Source of the DNA: Anisodus tanguticus
Lineage: Eukaryota > Streptophyta > Magnoliopsida > Solanales > Solanaceae
Direction: 5' to 3'
DNA length: 64,000 bases
Assembly: GCA_034509755.1 (NCBI GenBank)
Contig: CM067559.1
Location: 15,234,501-15,298,500, forward strand
The notes beneath the pieces are model-generated. The model did not search any database. It had not been told where the DNA came from and saw only the letters and a list, made by a program, of their open reading frames with translations. Position numbers and translations under genes: made by a program. Shown one piece after another: positions 12,399 through 22,734 of this stretch; positions within the stretch are counted from its first letter, which is position 1, and every line of letters starts with the position of its first letter.

Positions 12399-12403
12399 CA
12401 AAC

Positions 12404-13110
12404 ATATATGATGATTGTAGGAGATGAAAATCAAAAGGGAGTTGCTAGTATGTCAGGTATACCTGGTGTCAATGTATTCACTATGAACAATAATCTGAAC
12501 ACAGTTGAGTCTGTTGCCATGTATTCTAAAGGGAACAACAATGCTAAGTTCAAGAAGAACTTTAACAACAATCATAATAGTAACAGTAACAATAACTTGT
12601 ACTGTGACTTTTGTAAACTCAAAAAGTCATGTCAGGGATGACTGTTGGAAGTTACATGGTTATCCTGCTGATTATAAGCAAAAGAGAAAGATGAATGGAA
12701 ATAACTCTGGTGGCAATGCTGCATACAATGTATCAGTAACTAATGCAGAATCTCAAGGTGTTGGTATGGGTCAGGCAAGTACCTATTCTCAGAACTACAA
12801 CTATGGACAATCTGCAACTTCTTTTATTGGTAATGACATGTTTACTATGTGGAATAAGAGTCAGAAAGTGAGTATGAATCAACAAGAAAGGTCATCCACT
12901 CAACAAGGTCCTAAATTCACATTGGATGAGGGTTTACACCTGATCAATATGAACATATTAATAAAATGTTGAACAAGTCAAATATAAATGCAATTGTTAA
13001 TATGATCAGTGCATCAGGTATTTCTCATGCTTTAATGGTTATTGAGTCTATTGATATGGCTAATACTGCAAATAATAATCAAGCCATGTTAAATTCTAAT
13101 CAATCATAAG
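12404..13110 (+). pseudogene. gag of copia A, C-terminal part with zinc knuckle
   Basis: This resumes exactly where 3346 left off: AYMMIVGDENQKG continues the NQ codons before the gypsy insertion. The Asn-rich linker is followed by CDFCK and, after a one-base shift, DDCWKLHGYPADYK, a CCHC RNA-binding knuckle of copia Gag. A TAA at 13107-13109 lies just before the protease. Confidence 0.82.
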
Positions 13111-14560
13111 AATGGATTATAGATACAGGGGCTACAAATCTCATGGTGTCAGATATAAACCTATTTGATAAATCTAGTATAGTTGAGAATGTTGTACCGA
13201 AGAAGGTACATCTACCAAATGGTGATATCACTCAAGTTTCTCATATTGGTTCAAGTTCTATTTCCAGTATGAATATTGTTTCTAATGTGTTTCTAGTGCC
13301 TAAATTTAAGTACAATTTGTTGTTAGTCTCCAAAATCACTAAGGAACTTAAATTCTCAGCAAGTTTCTTTCCTAATATTTGTATATTTCAGGATCTCTTC
13401 AGTGGGAGGGTGAGAGAGATTGGTAATGAGGATACTGGGCTTTATCTGCTAATCAATGAATCAAGTAAACACAATAATCATTTGTCTCTTGTTGATGATG
13501 ATAAAGTTCAAATAAAAGAAGTCAATATTGAGTTGTGTCATAGAAGATTAGGCCATACTTCTACTATTATTTTAAATAAGATTTTTCTCATTAATAAGCA
13601 TGATATACAGACTGAGTTGAGTAAATACAGTGTATGCCCTTGTACAAAACATGCTAGGATGCCATTTCCTGCTAGTTGTATAAAATCTACTGCATGTTTT
13701 TATATGATACATATTGGTTTGTAGGGGCCTTACAAAGTACCTACTTTTGATGGAAATAGATTCTTCTTAATTGTGATTGATGATTTTTCAAGAATGACTT
13801 GGATTTTTCTTATTAAACATACGTCTGATGTCTTTATTCTGTTACAACAATTTTCGAGCTATGTTCAAACTCAATTTACTAAGACTGTGAAGGTCATTAG
13901 AAGTGATAATGGCACAGAGTTTGAGAATTCACTCTATAAGAACCTTTTCAATTCTTTGGGCATAGTACATTTGAGAACTTGTCCGTATAATCCTCAACAG
14001 AATGGAGTAGCTGAGAGGAAACATAAACACATTCTAGAAGTACCTAGAACAATAAGATTCCAAGGAAAAATTCCTTTAAGATTTTGGGGTCACTATGTGT
14101 TATCTGCAGTTTATTTAATTAATAGGATGCCTAGTTCTGTGATTGAAAACCAGTCTCCATTTGAGAGGTTATATCAAAAGAAGCCTTCATTATGTCATTT
14201 TAGAGTACTAGGTTGTTTGTGTCATGCAAAGATAGTTCAGGAACATGACAAGCTTATGTCTAGAACTAGGACTGCTATTCATATGGGGTGTTCAGAAACG
14301 ATACATCCTGTATGATATTGATAGCCTTCTTTGTGCGTAGGGAAGTTATGTTTCAAGAAGATGTCTTTCCCTTTGCCCAGACTAACACAAACAATATAAA
14401 CTCATCACAAGAGGCCAGATTATTTCCTTCTCCTCCTATGAAATTTCAGCCGGAAATGTTTATTACTACTCAACCTGAGTATTACTATGTGCCAAATGAA
14501 AATTCCAATCAAATAGAACCTGATATTCATGACACCCTAAACCTGCAAACAATTCTCACT
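13111..14560 (+). pseudogene. Protease and integrase of copia A
   Basis: The protease active site WIIDTGAT is at about 13113-13136. The integrase zinc domain reads HRRLGHTS with CPCTKH downstream. The core has DDFSRMTW, RSDNGTEF and GVAERKHKH, so all three acidic catalytic residues (D, D, E) can be seen. A stop interrupts at about 13722 and a frame change occurs near 14300. The family function is cutting the polyprotein and inserting the cDNA; this copy cannot make a single protein. Confidence 0.85.
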
Positions 14561-15355
14561 TGAATCAAGACCAACTGATTTCTTTCCAAGTACCAGTACC
14601 ATCTCATACTGACAATTCTATTCCAATTCACACAAGAACTTCAACAAGGGATAGGAAAGCACATGTATGGATGAGTGACCGTCTCTCTGAAATTCACAAA
14701 TATATGCCATATCTTATGAACAACTTTATCTCATATCAGAGTCTTTCCAAAACCTATCAAGCCTATATTGCAAAAACTTCTAATGAAATAGAACCTGCTA
14801 CTTATCAGGAGGCTATCAAAGATCCTAGGTGGGTAGAAAATGTGAAACAAGAAATTCAAGCTCTTGAATCTAATCATACATGGGATGTGGTTACACTGCC
14901 TAAGGGTAATAGTCCTATAGGGTGTAAATGGGTCTACAAAATAAAATATAAAGCCTTAGGTGAGGTTGAGAGATTCAAAGCAAGACTGGTTGCTAAGGGT
15001 TATAGCCAAAAGGAAGGGATAGATTATCAAAAAACTTTCTTTCATGTGGTAAAAATGATTACTGTTAGAACCATTCTAGCCTTAGCAGTGTCTAAAAATG
15101 GCATATACACCAAATGGATGTGTATAATGCATTTTTACAAGGGGATCTTTATGATGAAATATATATGCATCTTCCTCAAGGATTTAAAAGTCAGGAGGAG
15201 TCACTAGTATGCAGACTTGTTAAATCCTTACATGAATTAAAACAAGCTCCCAGGGAATGGAATCACACGTTCACAGAAGCTTTAATCAGGTTCAAATTCA
15301 ATCAAAATCTGCTGCTAAGCCTAGTGCTACTCCTATTGATCCAAATATCAAATTA
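14561..15355 (+). pseudogene. Reverse transcriptase of copia A, deleted in the palm
   Basis: Two overlapping frames give WDVVTLPKGNSPIGCKWVYK and FKARLVAKGYSQKEGIDY, then after a shift MDVYNAFLQGDLYDEIYM and SLHELKQAPREW. The sequence then jumps from about FKFNQ straight to the SAAKPSATPIDPN region that normally follows the RT. The catalytic YVDD segment is absent, so an internal deletion has removed the active site. Confidence 0.82.
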
Positions 15356-16113
15356 ACTTATGCTCAATATGGTGACTATGTTAAGAGTACTACCGAGGAC
15401 ACAAATTAGGACACAGATCCTCATGCATATCAAAGTTCCTATCAGAGACTAATAGGCAAACTCCTATACTTAACTATAACCAGATCTGATATCTCCTTTG
15501 GGGTTCAGACTCTGAGTGAGTTTCTTTAAAATCCTAAACAATCTCACATGGATGCTACTATGAAAATTGTGAAGTACATCAAACAACAGCGTGGACAAGA
15601 CATTCTACTTTTAAGCAATCAGAAAAATTCAATCACTACATGGTGTGGCTCTGACTGGGCAGCATATCCTTTAACAAGAAAGTCCGTAATTGGTTTTTAA
15701 TCAAATTTGGTGACACTCTAGTTTCTTGTAAATCAATGGAACAATCCACTGTTTCAAGAAGCTTTGCAGAAGTAGAGTATAGAAGTTTAACAACTATTGT
15801 GGCTTAATTAATTTGGCTCTATGGATTACCCAAAGAAGTAGAATCAAAGATTGTGTTGCCTATTGAAGTATGCAGTGACAATAAATCTGCTATGCAAATT
15901 GCAGCAAATCCTGTCTACCATGAAAGAACTAAACACATTGAAATTGATTGTCACTTTGTGAGGAAAAAACTTCAACAAGGGCTCATTACAACAAAGTACA
16001 CACCTACAGGATATCTGCCATCAGATCTGTTAACAAAAGGGTTAGCTAGAGTTCAACATGAGTTTTTGGTATCCAAACTAGGAGTTCTTAATATCTGTCA
16101 AAGTCCAATTTGA
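15356..16113 (+). pseudogene. RNase H of copia A
   Basis: Recognisable pieces are YQRLIGKLLYLTITRSDISF, CGSDWAAYPLTRKSV and the closing open piece from 15853 with CSDNKSAMQIAANPVYHERT and KHIEIDCHFVRKKL, the conserved end of copia pol. Stops interrupt it at several points. It ends seven bases upstream of the 3' LTR. Confidence 0.82.
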
Positions 16114-16120
16114 TGAGGAG

Positions 16121-16389
16121 TGTTAAGAAAATAATTTATTGCACTGTAAGGGTAGTTTAGACTTTACACAATGTATTAAATTTAAATGGTAGTTAGGTTG
16201 TTAAATTTGTTGTAGCTGTTGAATATAAAGCAACACAATGTAAACAATGTATACACATTATTGAAAACACAATGTAAACAATGTATACACATTATTGAAA
16301 TACAAGATAAAAAAATCTTCTTTCTACTTTGCTTTCCTCTGAATTTCTCTCTACAAGTTTTAGGGTTTCAATTTCAATCTCAATTTACA
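16121..16389 (+). repeat. 3' LTR of copia A, internally expanded
   Basis: It begins TGTTAAGAAAATAA right after the purine tract GATGAGGAG and ends TTTACA. Compared with the 5' LTR it has about 70 extra bases: a tandem copy of the ACAATGTAAACAATGTATAC-ACATTATTGAA segment and an inserted AGATAAAAAAATCTTC stretch. Confidence 0.87.
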
Positions 16390-16558
16390 TCGCTTTTTTC
16401 TTTTATTGACCACACATTCTGTTCAAATATATATAAGAACATTGTCCAATCATGAAATTTCTTGATGACTATAAGCAAGTATAACTAGTAAATTGTCCAA
16501 TGGCTACTTTTACTTGTGCTGACAAAGACACCTCTCATTGCATCTCCTCCCTCATTAA
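16390..16558. other. Short unassigned spacer
   Basis: AT-rich, with no feature recognised. Confidence 0.35.
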
Positions 16559-17290
16559 ACAAGAAGCAATAACTATCGCAGGTAAATAAAGTACACGAAA
16601 GAACATACAACATCATGAATTAAAGGACGAGGAACTATAAAACAATATTGCGCCTACTAGTATGATAGGCTAAGCAGAGCTACAATCATAACACTACAAT
16701 TACCAGTATGTAATCGTAAGTAGGACTGCGCTCAACTACCTACTAACTTTCTACCCTAATCCGTGTCCTCCACAACCCCCTATATAAGGTCATGTCCTCA
16801 GTAAGTTGTACATGCGCTATATCCCGTCTAATAACCTCACTTTTTCGCCCTACCATTATCCCTCCTGAACCCGTCCATAGCCAACTTCTCACACCTCCAC
16901 ACTTGGGCATTTGTGTCTCTCATCTGCACATGCCCGAACCATCTCAACCTCGCTTCCCGCATCTTAACCTCCACCGAGGCCACTCTCACTCTGTGGACAT
17001 CATCATTTCTAATCCTATCCCTCCTTGTATGCCCACACATCCATCTCAACATCCTCATCTCTGCAACTTTTTTCTTTTGGATGTGCAAAGTCTTGAGTAG
17101 CCAACACTCCGCCGCATACAACACAGTCGGTCTAACCACCACCCTATAGAACTTGACTTTAAGTTTTTGTGGCACATTTTTATCGCATAAGACTCCAGAT
17201 GTGAGCCTCCTATTTCATTCACCCTACACCAATACGATGTATGAAATCTCTCAATTTTTTTTAGATAAACTTGAAACTTTTTTTTTTTGG
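16559..17290 (-). mobile_element. RTE-type LINE fragment (C-terminal ORF2 and part of 3' region)
   Basis: The minus strand carries the same C-terminal segment as the large RTE LINE: KVKFYRVVVRPTVLYAAECW, VAEMRMLRWMCGHTRRDRIR and REARLRWFGHVQMRD. Downstream non-coding sequence matches the LINE as far as about 16559 and then stops, so the characteristic (TTG)n tail is missing. The 5' end fades near 17290. Both ends are therefore truncated, and no target duplication is seen. Confidence 0.85.
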
Positions 17291-17317
17291 AATGGCCCCA
17301 GTACAAGCCTAGAGTCC

Positions 17318-17332
17318 ACAAAAATATATATT
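17318..17332 (+). promoter_or_regulatory. Possible TATA element of the rhomboid gene
   Basis: AAAATATATATTC lies about 135 bases upstream of the start codon, in the 170-base gap between the LINE fragment and the gene. The position fits a plant core promoter; this is inference only. Confidence 0.35.
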
Positions 17333-17461
17333 CTAGAATGCTCTGTAAACTTGTTCACGAAGATTTGTACAAAAGAATTCATATTGCGTTGCCAAAAGTG
17401 CCCCCCTCCTTGTAGAAGAAGTGCATCAGAACTGGCCCAAATTCCAAATTAACAATTCGGT

Positions 17462-19747
17462 ATGGAGAGAGGAAGGTGGGGAAGAGTATCTCGTGGTATG
17501 ATACCTCTACTAGCTCTTCATACTGTTAGTGAATATTCCAGGTTAGACAGGAAACCCCCTGTTACTGCTTCACTTCTCGCCGCTAATACAATCATTTACT
17601 TGAGGCCCAAATTTATTAATCCTCTCATCCCCACCATCGATCAAGTCTGGTTTAATCCTCACCTTATCCTTAAGGTAGGTAATCTCTCAACCCCTTTTAA
17701 TTAACCCTTTTGGTTAGTTGTTACCTATTGTATTGTTACTGTAAATATAAATACAATGTTTACTTTGATGGTTACTTAATAATCCTATTTTATCATCTAC
17801 CCTCCTCCCTTTTTTTATAATATATCTGTCCTTTACCCCTACTTTTCTTTATAATGATATTGTAGGTTTATAACGTGTTGACATGTGACATTATGTAATT
17901 ACCACAAACCATACAATCTATCTATCCAAATGTTGTATATCAAAATAATACAATACAATACGTTATGAAATGATCTGTAACAACCATCCAAACAAGCTGT
18001 AATTTTCGGGCATTACATATTCTATTATATAGAGAATTTTGAAGCCTAGGTTCCTATGACAATGATACAGTAGCAATTTGGTCCATATGTTCAAAATTTT
18101 GTTTCTTTCGTGACACTCATAGGTAACTGAACTTTGATTTTTGTTGTTTTTTCTTAAAATTAGTATGGGTATCAGATAATCTTCGGTCTGAATATTCTAA
18201 CTTGATGAGGGAAATGACGTCTTTTTGGTTGTTTGATCACTGCAGAGAAGAACTGCTATTTGATACATGAAACTTCCTCCGTCCCACTAAAGATCTACAA
18301 ATTGATAAATGAACCACACAATATTTGACAAATTAAATCTTAGATATTCGAAAATTTACATAGTTTGACTGTCGAGAAGCTAAATATGACAACTAACTTG
18401 GGACAGAGGGAGTAGCTTATTTTTTTCTTGTAAAATAAGCTTAGCAGGTGTGAAGGTTCTCTTAAATATGGATGAACTTATGTTGTTTCTATATATGGCC
18501 TAAAACACCAATTCCCTCTCTACAGATAAAAGAAATGGCTTCAGGTTAGAAGTTTCTGCACCCTAGCTGTAAATCTCTCAATAGGGTTTTTGGGGTTACC
18601 AATGAAAGAGATCAAAGATGTACCAGTTTTGTTGCCTCTAAATGAAGTTACTGGATATGTTGGTTATAGTATAATTGGATGTAAATCTGAGTTTTTTGTC
18701 CAGAGTGAACTCATGAATTTGTGCATATAGTTATTAAAACCAATTCAAAGATATCAATAAGGATCTTATAACCTGCTTAGTGCAGTTGATATATCTCATT
18801 TCCATGTTGCTGATGCCCTTTTGAGTAAATACTGCTTCTTTGATGCGATACTAGTAAGCAATATGTGCCGCATTTAATCTATTTTCTAGAGCTTTATCTG
18901 TTAACCATATTTTCGGGAGGTCAAATGTCAAACTATTATGTTGGGTTCACTTTTGCTTTTGCTGGTGCAGTACAAGGACCTCAAGCGATTCTTCCTGTCA
19001 CCGTTCTTCCACATAAATGAATCTCACCTGGTGTACAATATGCTTTCACTTTTGTGGAAGGGTATTCAGTTGGAGACATCAATGGGTAGTGCAGAGTTTG
19101 CATCAATGGTTGCAACCTTAGTTGCTATGTCCCAAGGTGTCACACTGTTGCTTGCAAAATCACTTCTGTTGTTCTTTGATTACGAGAGACCCTTCTACAA
19201 TGAATACGCTGTGGGTTTTTCTGGTGTCCTCTTTGCCATGAAAGTTATCGTCAATGCACAATCAGATGACTATACATCTGTACATGGACTTATGGTTCCA
19301 ACTCGTTATGCTGCCTGGGCAGAACTTTTTCTCATACAAATGTTTGTCCCTGGTGTCTCATTTCTTGGGCACCTTGGGGGAATACTAGCTGGCCTGCTAT
19401 ATTTGCGATTAAAAGCATCATTTTCAGGTTCAAATCCAGTTAGACAGTTGATGAGAGGTTTTAGCCGTGCACTGAGCTGGCCTTTAAGATTAATGAAGAA
19501 CTTATTGCGAATCCAACCAAGAATTACTGGGAGAGGAACTGCTGGTGGGAGGAGTGCACGAGATACGCTTCCCATGTGGAGATGCGATGCATGTACATTT
19601 GATAATTCAGGTAGGTTAAACGTTTGCGAAATGTGTAGCACAGGTCGCACTGATGATGGACCATCATTCCCCGTTCCAACAAGTGAAATACATGATCTAC
19701 CTTTGGAAGAATTACGGCGTAGGAGGATTCAAAGATTTGGTAGATAA
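17462..19747 (+). CDS. RBL14: Rhomboid-like protein with RanBP2 zinc finger (RBL14 type); exons 17462-17674 and 18971-19747
   Basis: This is a predicted intramembrane serine protease of the rhomboid family with a C-terminal RanBP2-type zinc finger, the domain pair of Arabidopsis RBL13/14. Joining the two exons gives 329 residues. Exon 1 (71 aa) has RKPPVTASLLAANTIIYLRP and ends FNPHLILK at a GTAGGT donor. Exon 2 follows a GGTGCAG acceptor and has FFHINESHLVYNMLSLLWKG, the catalytic GFSGVLFAM (GxSG serine) and the catalytic-His segment FLGHLGGILAG. The zinc finger WRCDACTFDNSGRLNVCEMC lies near residues 275-295. Several hydrophobic segments fit a polytopic membrane protein. The frame is open, key residues are present and splice borders are canonical, so the gene looks functional. 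Organelle location is not evident from sequence. Confidence 0.93.
17706..17998. mobile_element. Probable MITE in the rhomboid intron
   Basis: The left end TTTTGGTTAGTTGTTACC and the complement of the right end, TGTTTGGATGGTTGTTAC, form an imperfect terminal inverted repeat about 290 bp apart. The interior contains ATACAATACAATAC-type tracts typical of small plant MITEs. The target duplication is unclear, so the superfamily is undetermined. Confidence 0.55.
18273..18412. mobile_element. Stowaway-like MITE in the rhomboid intron
   Basis: The left end CTTCCTCCGTCCCA and right end TGGGACAGAGGGAG form the CTCCCTCCGTCCC terminal repeat of Stowaway (Tc1/mariner) MITEs. The element is 140 bp. A TA follows the right end; the left flank is AA, so the TA duplication is degraded on one side. 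Confidence 0.85.
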
Positions 19748-19780
19748 TAAGGCAAATTGGATCAAGGGTAGATAGAAGCT

Positions 19781-19956
19781 ATTCTAGCGTGCTTTGATGT
19801 CATAATCGCATTCATGTAGATTGTAGAGACTTTAAAAGTACGTGAAAGGGTATATTCCCCCGACTTTTATTCTAGCGTGCTTTGATGTCATAATCGCATT
19901 CATGTAGATTGTAGAGACTTGAAAAATACGAGAAAGGGTATATTTCCCCCACTTTT
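19781..19956 (+). repeat. Two tandem 88-bp units in the rhomboid 3' UTR
   Basis: The sequence from ATTCTAGCGTGCTTTGATG through GGGTATATTCCCC, starting at 19781, is repeated from 19869 with few changes. The duplication begins 34 bases after the stop codon, so it lies in the probable 3' UTR. Confidence 0.85.
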
Positions 19957-20722
19957 TTTTATAGTGTCTATTAACTGAGTCCACTAAGTCGATAGTTGCA
20001 GAAGTCAAGAAATTGAGCTCGCGGCCTACTTGATTATAAACTTTGAAAGCATGGACGTCATTTCATTTGCAAAGTATATGTGCTGTGCTTTACCTTAATG
20101 TGTACTTCAACTTGACCTAAAACCTGCTAATCTTCTAATCTTGTAACATCCATTTTTTAACAATTGCATCGTGCATTTTCTCGTCTTCTTGACAACCAAC
20201 AGGCAGAACTGTTGCTTTTTCTACTCGTACTAGGCCTTGAAGTTTGATTCAGATTTTAGAATTGATGCAACCCAAAATTAGAGCGCCTCAAATGCGTGAA
20301 AGCAATATGCATGTTGAGGTTGATGAAGTATTAAAGCCAAGCAGATTAAGTACCGAGATGAATTCAAGAACAGTGAAAGAAAGCCAGTAGATGTAATTCA
20401 AAACAGCGAAAAAACTCAGTATATTGAATTCGGAGAGACGTCCCTCAGGAAAGAGGGAAAAGAACAATTTGAATGGTACTTTGTGCGTTGATAAAACCAT
20501 AACATACACGATGTTCGAATAATCTTACGACTTCTTCCTGGATCTTTGTCGCTCCTATCAATTGTTACAAAATTTGACTCAAGGCCAGCAGCTTTTCCTC
20601 AGTGTTCTAGACCCAATTCACTCACACCAGTAAAAATTTAGTTGCAAAAATGATAATCATCTCAGTGGATGAGCAAAGGCTCCAATGTGCTCTTTGTTAC
20701 AGCAGAATTAAAAGAAAAGGCT
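19957..20722. other. Non-coding stretch between convergent genes
   Basis: Probably holds the 3' ends of the rhomboid gene (plus) and the kelch exon (minus). No convincing coding frame, repeat or RNA gene is seen. Confidence 0.45.
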
Positions 20723-21190
20723 TCAGCACATAGGAAATAGAACCTTAAAAGATCTTGTTTCCATGGATGCACAACCTAGTATGGAGCCAAATGCAGGCTC
20801 ACACATGGGTCTGGTCTCCCTCCACCTTAAAGGTAGACTCAATGGGTTGCACACTACTGTCCTCAACTTCACAATGTTAAACTTCCCGGTTCTAGTTTCC
20901 TCCCATCGCAGCACTCTTCCTCCCAAAACATAAATTTCATTTCTCAGTGCAACAAATCCATAATCAAAGACCTCTAGAGATCGGGGATGGTCACGTAGAG
21001 TGACAGGAGGTACCAAACCTCTAAGATGCCACACCCCGTTCTCCACATCCCTAGTTTTAATGGATCAAAAACAACAGATGTCTTTTGCTCTATTAACCCA
21101 ACAAGGTCTGTTAGAACATAGAATTTACCATTGTATGGTAGGCCTATGCAATCCACCTGAGGACTAGGCAGGGGTGGTAGGTCTTCCCAC
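20723..21190 (-). pseudogene. F-box/kelch-repeat protein (OR23-like), terminal exon with frameshift
   Basis: The minus strand begins after a TTTTGCAG acceptor (21191-21198) and reads WEDLPPLPSPQVDCIGLPYN and GKFYVLTDLVGLIEQK. After a one-base shift near 21065 it reads VENGVWHLRGLVPP, SLEVFDYGFVALRNEIYVLG and GSILGCASME. The GKFYVL and IYVLGG segments are kelch-blade signatures. The overall ending is closest, from memory of the family, to F-box/kelch protein OR23, a presumed SCF ubiquitin-ligase adaptor; that name is tentative. No upstream exons or F-box are found between here and the LINE, so it is either a broken gene or a fragment whose 5' part was displaced. A sequencing error could also explain the shift. 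Confidence 0.6.
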
Positions 21191-21599
21191 CTGCAAAATG
21201 TTAAAAAATTAAGAAAAACAGTACTTGATAAATATAATTTTCTGCTATCTTAGGAAACTGTCAAATGAGATATTAGACATCCCTTTCGCTTCGAAAACTA
21301 AAAAAAAAAATGGTTAGAAGCGAAATTGATAAATTAACAGGAAGACACATCGGTTTCTAAAAACTATGATCCCTATGGCAAATGTAGTCAAAGCATCAAT
21401 AATTTATTTATACTGGAGCATTTTTTTTTCTTTTCCTTTGATAAAGTTGATGTAGACTACTTATAAAAGTTCCATATGATCTAGCATTTATGCGTTTTTA
21501 GAGTTCATGTTCCCATATCACCCTTATACTTCCTTTAACTTTTTCTCCTTATTTTTTCTTTTAAACTGAAAAGTGTATTTCATTTCATAAATATAGTAT
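21191..21599. other. Possible intron or intergenic sequence upstream of the kelch exon
   Basis: AT-rich with A and T runs; no exon is recognised on either strand. Confidence 0.4.
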
Positions 21600-21614
21600 T
21601 GTTGTAAGTGGGGT

Positions 21615-22170
21615 AAGGGTAATGCTAGGTTGAGAATAGGGTCTTGAAATATTGAAACTCTAAAGGGGAAGGCCATAGAGCCAGTTAAGATTCTTAAGAA
21701 GAGGAAAATTAATATAACATGTGTCCAGAAGACCAAATGGGTAGGACCTAAGGCTAATGATGTAGACAGGTAAAAGCTATGGTTCTCGGGTAGGTCGAAG
21801 TATAGGAATGGGGTTGGCATTTTGGTAGACAGCGAGCTAAGGGATCATGTGGTAGAGGTTAGGAGGGTCAACGACAGGATGATATCGATTAAGTTGGTAG
21901 TTGGAGGGTGCACTATGAACATTATTAGTGTGTATGCGTCGTAGGAGGGCTTGAAAGAGGAGGAGAAGAGGCGTTTTTGGGAAGATTTGGACGAAGTGGT
22001 AGGAGGTATACCAACCACTGAGAAGTTATTTGTAGGGGGAGACTTCAATGGACATATCGGGACACTTTCGAGGGGTTATAACGACGTACATGGAGGTTTG
22101 GCCTCGGGGACAGGAACAGGAGAGACGTCTCACTTTTGGAGCTTGCTAGAGCTTTTGGGATGGTGATAGC
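21615..22170 (+). pseudogene. Endonuclease domain of the RTE LINE (broken)
   Basis: Frames give NITCVQKTKW, GVGILVDSELRDHVVEV, NIISVYAS and KLFVGGDFNGHIG, the exonuclease/endonuclease/phosphatase fold seen in LINEs; GGDFNGH carries catalytic Asp and Asn. In-frame stops occur near 21765 and 21940. Confidence 0.82.
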
Positions 22171-22734
22171 CAATTCAAGGTTCCTGAAGAAGGAGGAGCA
22201 TTTGGTGACTTTCCGTAGTTCGGTGGCTAAGACTCAGATAGAGTTTTTGCTCCTTAGGAAGGTTGACAAAGGTCTTTGTAAAGACTGCAAGGTTATTCCG
22301 AAGGAGGATCTTACAACCCGACATAAGCTTTTGGTGATGGATTTGGAGATCAAGATGGAGAAGAAGAAGAGGGCTGTGGATGACAGGTTAGAATCAAATG
22401 GGGGAGTTTGACCATGGCTAGTACAAAAGAGATGGGGGAGAGGTTGATGGCCAAGGAGGCTTGTGGAGTAGTGAGGATGAGGTAAAGAAGTGGACGAATA
22501 GAGAATTATATAAGATGGCGCGGAAAGAGGAAAAACTAGCAAAAATGACGGCTTTTGAACGTCTATATGTGGAATTAGAGGAAAAAGATGGGGATAAGAA
22601 GTTCTACAACCAAGGTGAGGGAGAAGAGGGCCTGAGACTTGGATCACGTGAGGTGCATGAAGGATGAGGACGACAAAGTGTTGGCGGAGGACGCGCATAT
22701 TAGGCGGAGGTGACAGTCTTACTTTCATAAACTC
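22171..22734 (+). pseudogene. Linker region of the RTE LINE ORF2
   Basis: Frames NSRFLKKEEHLVTFRSSVAK and CKVIPKEDLTTRHKLLVMDL are the usual region between the endonuclease and RT of plant RTE elements. The frame changes several times. Confidence 0.65.

Larger units (their letters stand above)
2297..16389 (+). mobile_element. Ty1/copia retrotransposon A, split by a nested gypsy element
   Basis: The order LTR, tRNA-Met primer site, gag, protease, integrase, reverse transcriptase, RNase H, polypurine tract and LTR identifies a plant copia element. The integrase-before-RT order is decisive. The element is interrupted from 3347 to 12398 by a gypsy element inserted inside gag; removing it leaves about 5 kb, normal for copia. 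All frames contain stops or shifts, so it cannot move by itself. No clean 5-bp duplication is visible at its outer ends (ACACT on the left, TCGCT on the right), which suggests age. Confidence 0.92.
17675..18970 (+). other. Intron of the rhomboid gene
   Basis: The 1296-base intron runs from GTAGGT to GGTGCAG. It hosts two MITE-like inserts described separately; the rest is AT-rich with nothing else recognised. Confidence 0.88.

Noticed and set aside
18420..18960. Additional rhomboid exons inside the long intron
   Set aside because: Residues at the exon 1/exon 2 junction are continuous with the family, and no conserved peptide is seen between them.
22234..22728. 164-codon minus-strand ORF inside the RTE LINE
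   Set aside because: It is the complement of LINE coding sequence and has low-complexity composition with no family resemblance.
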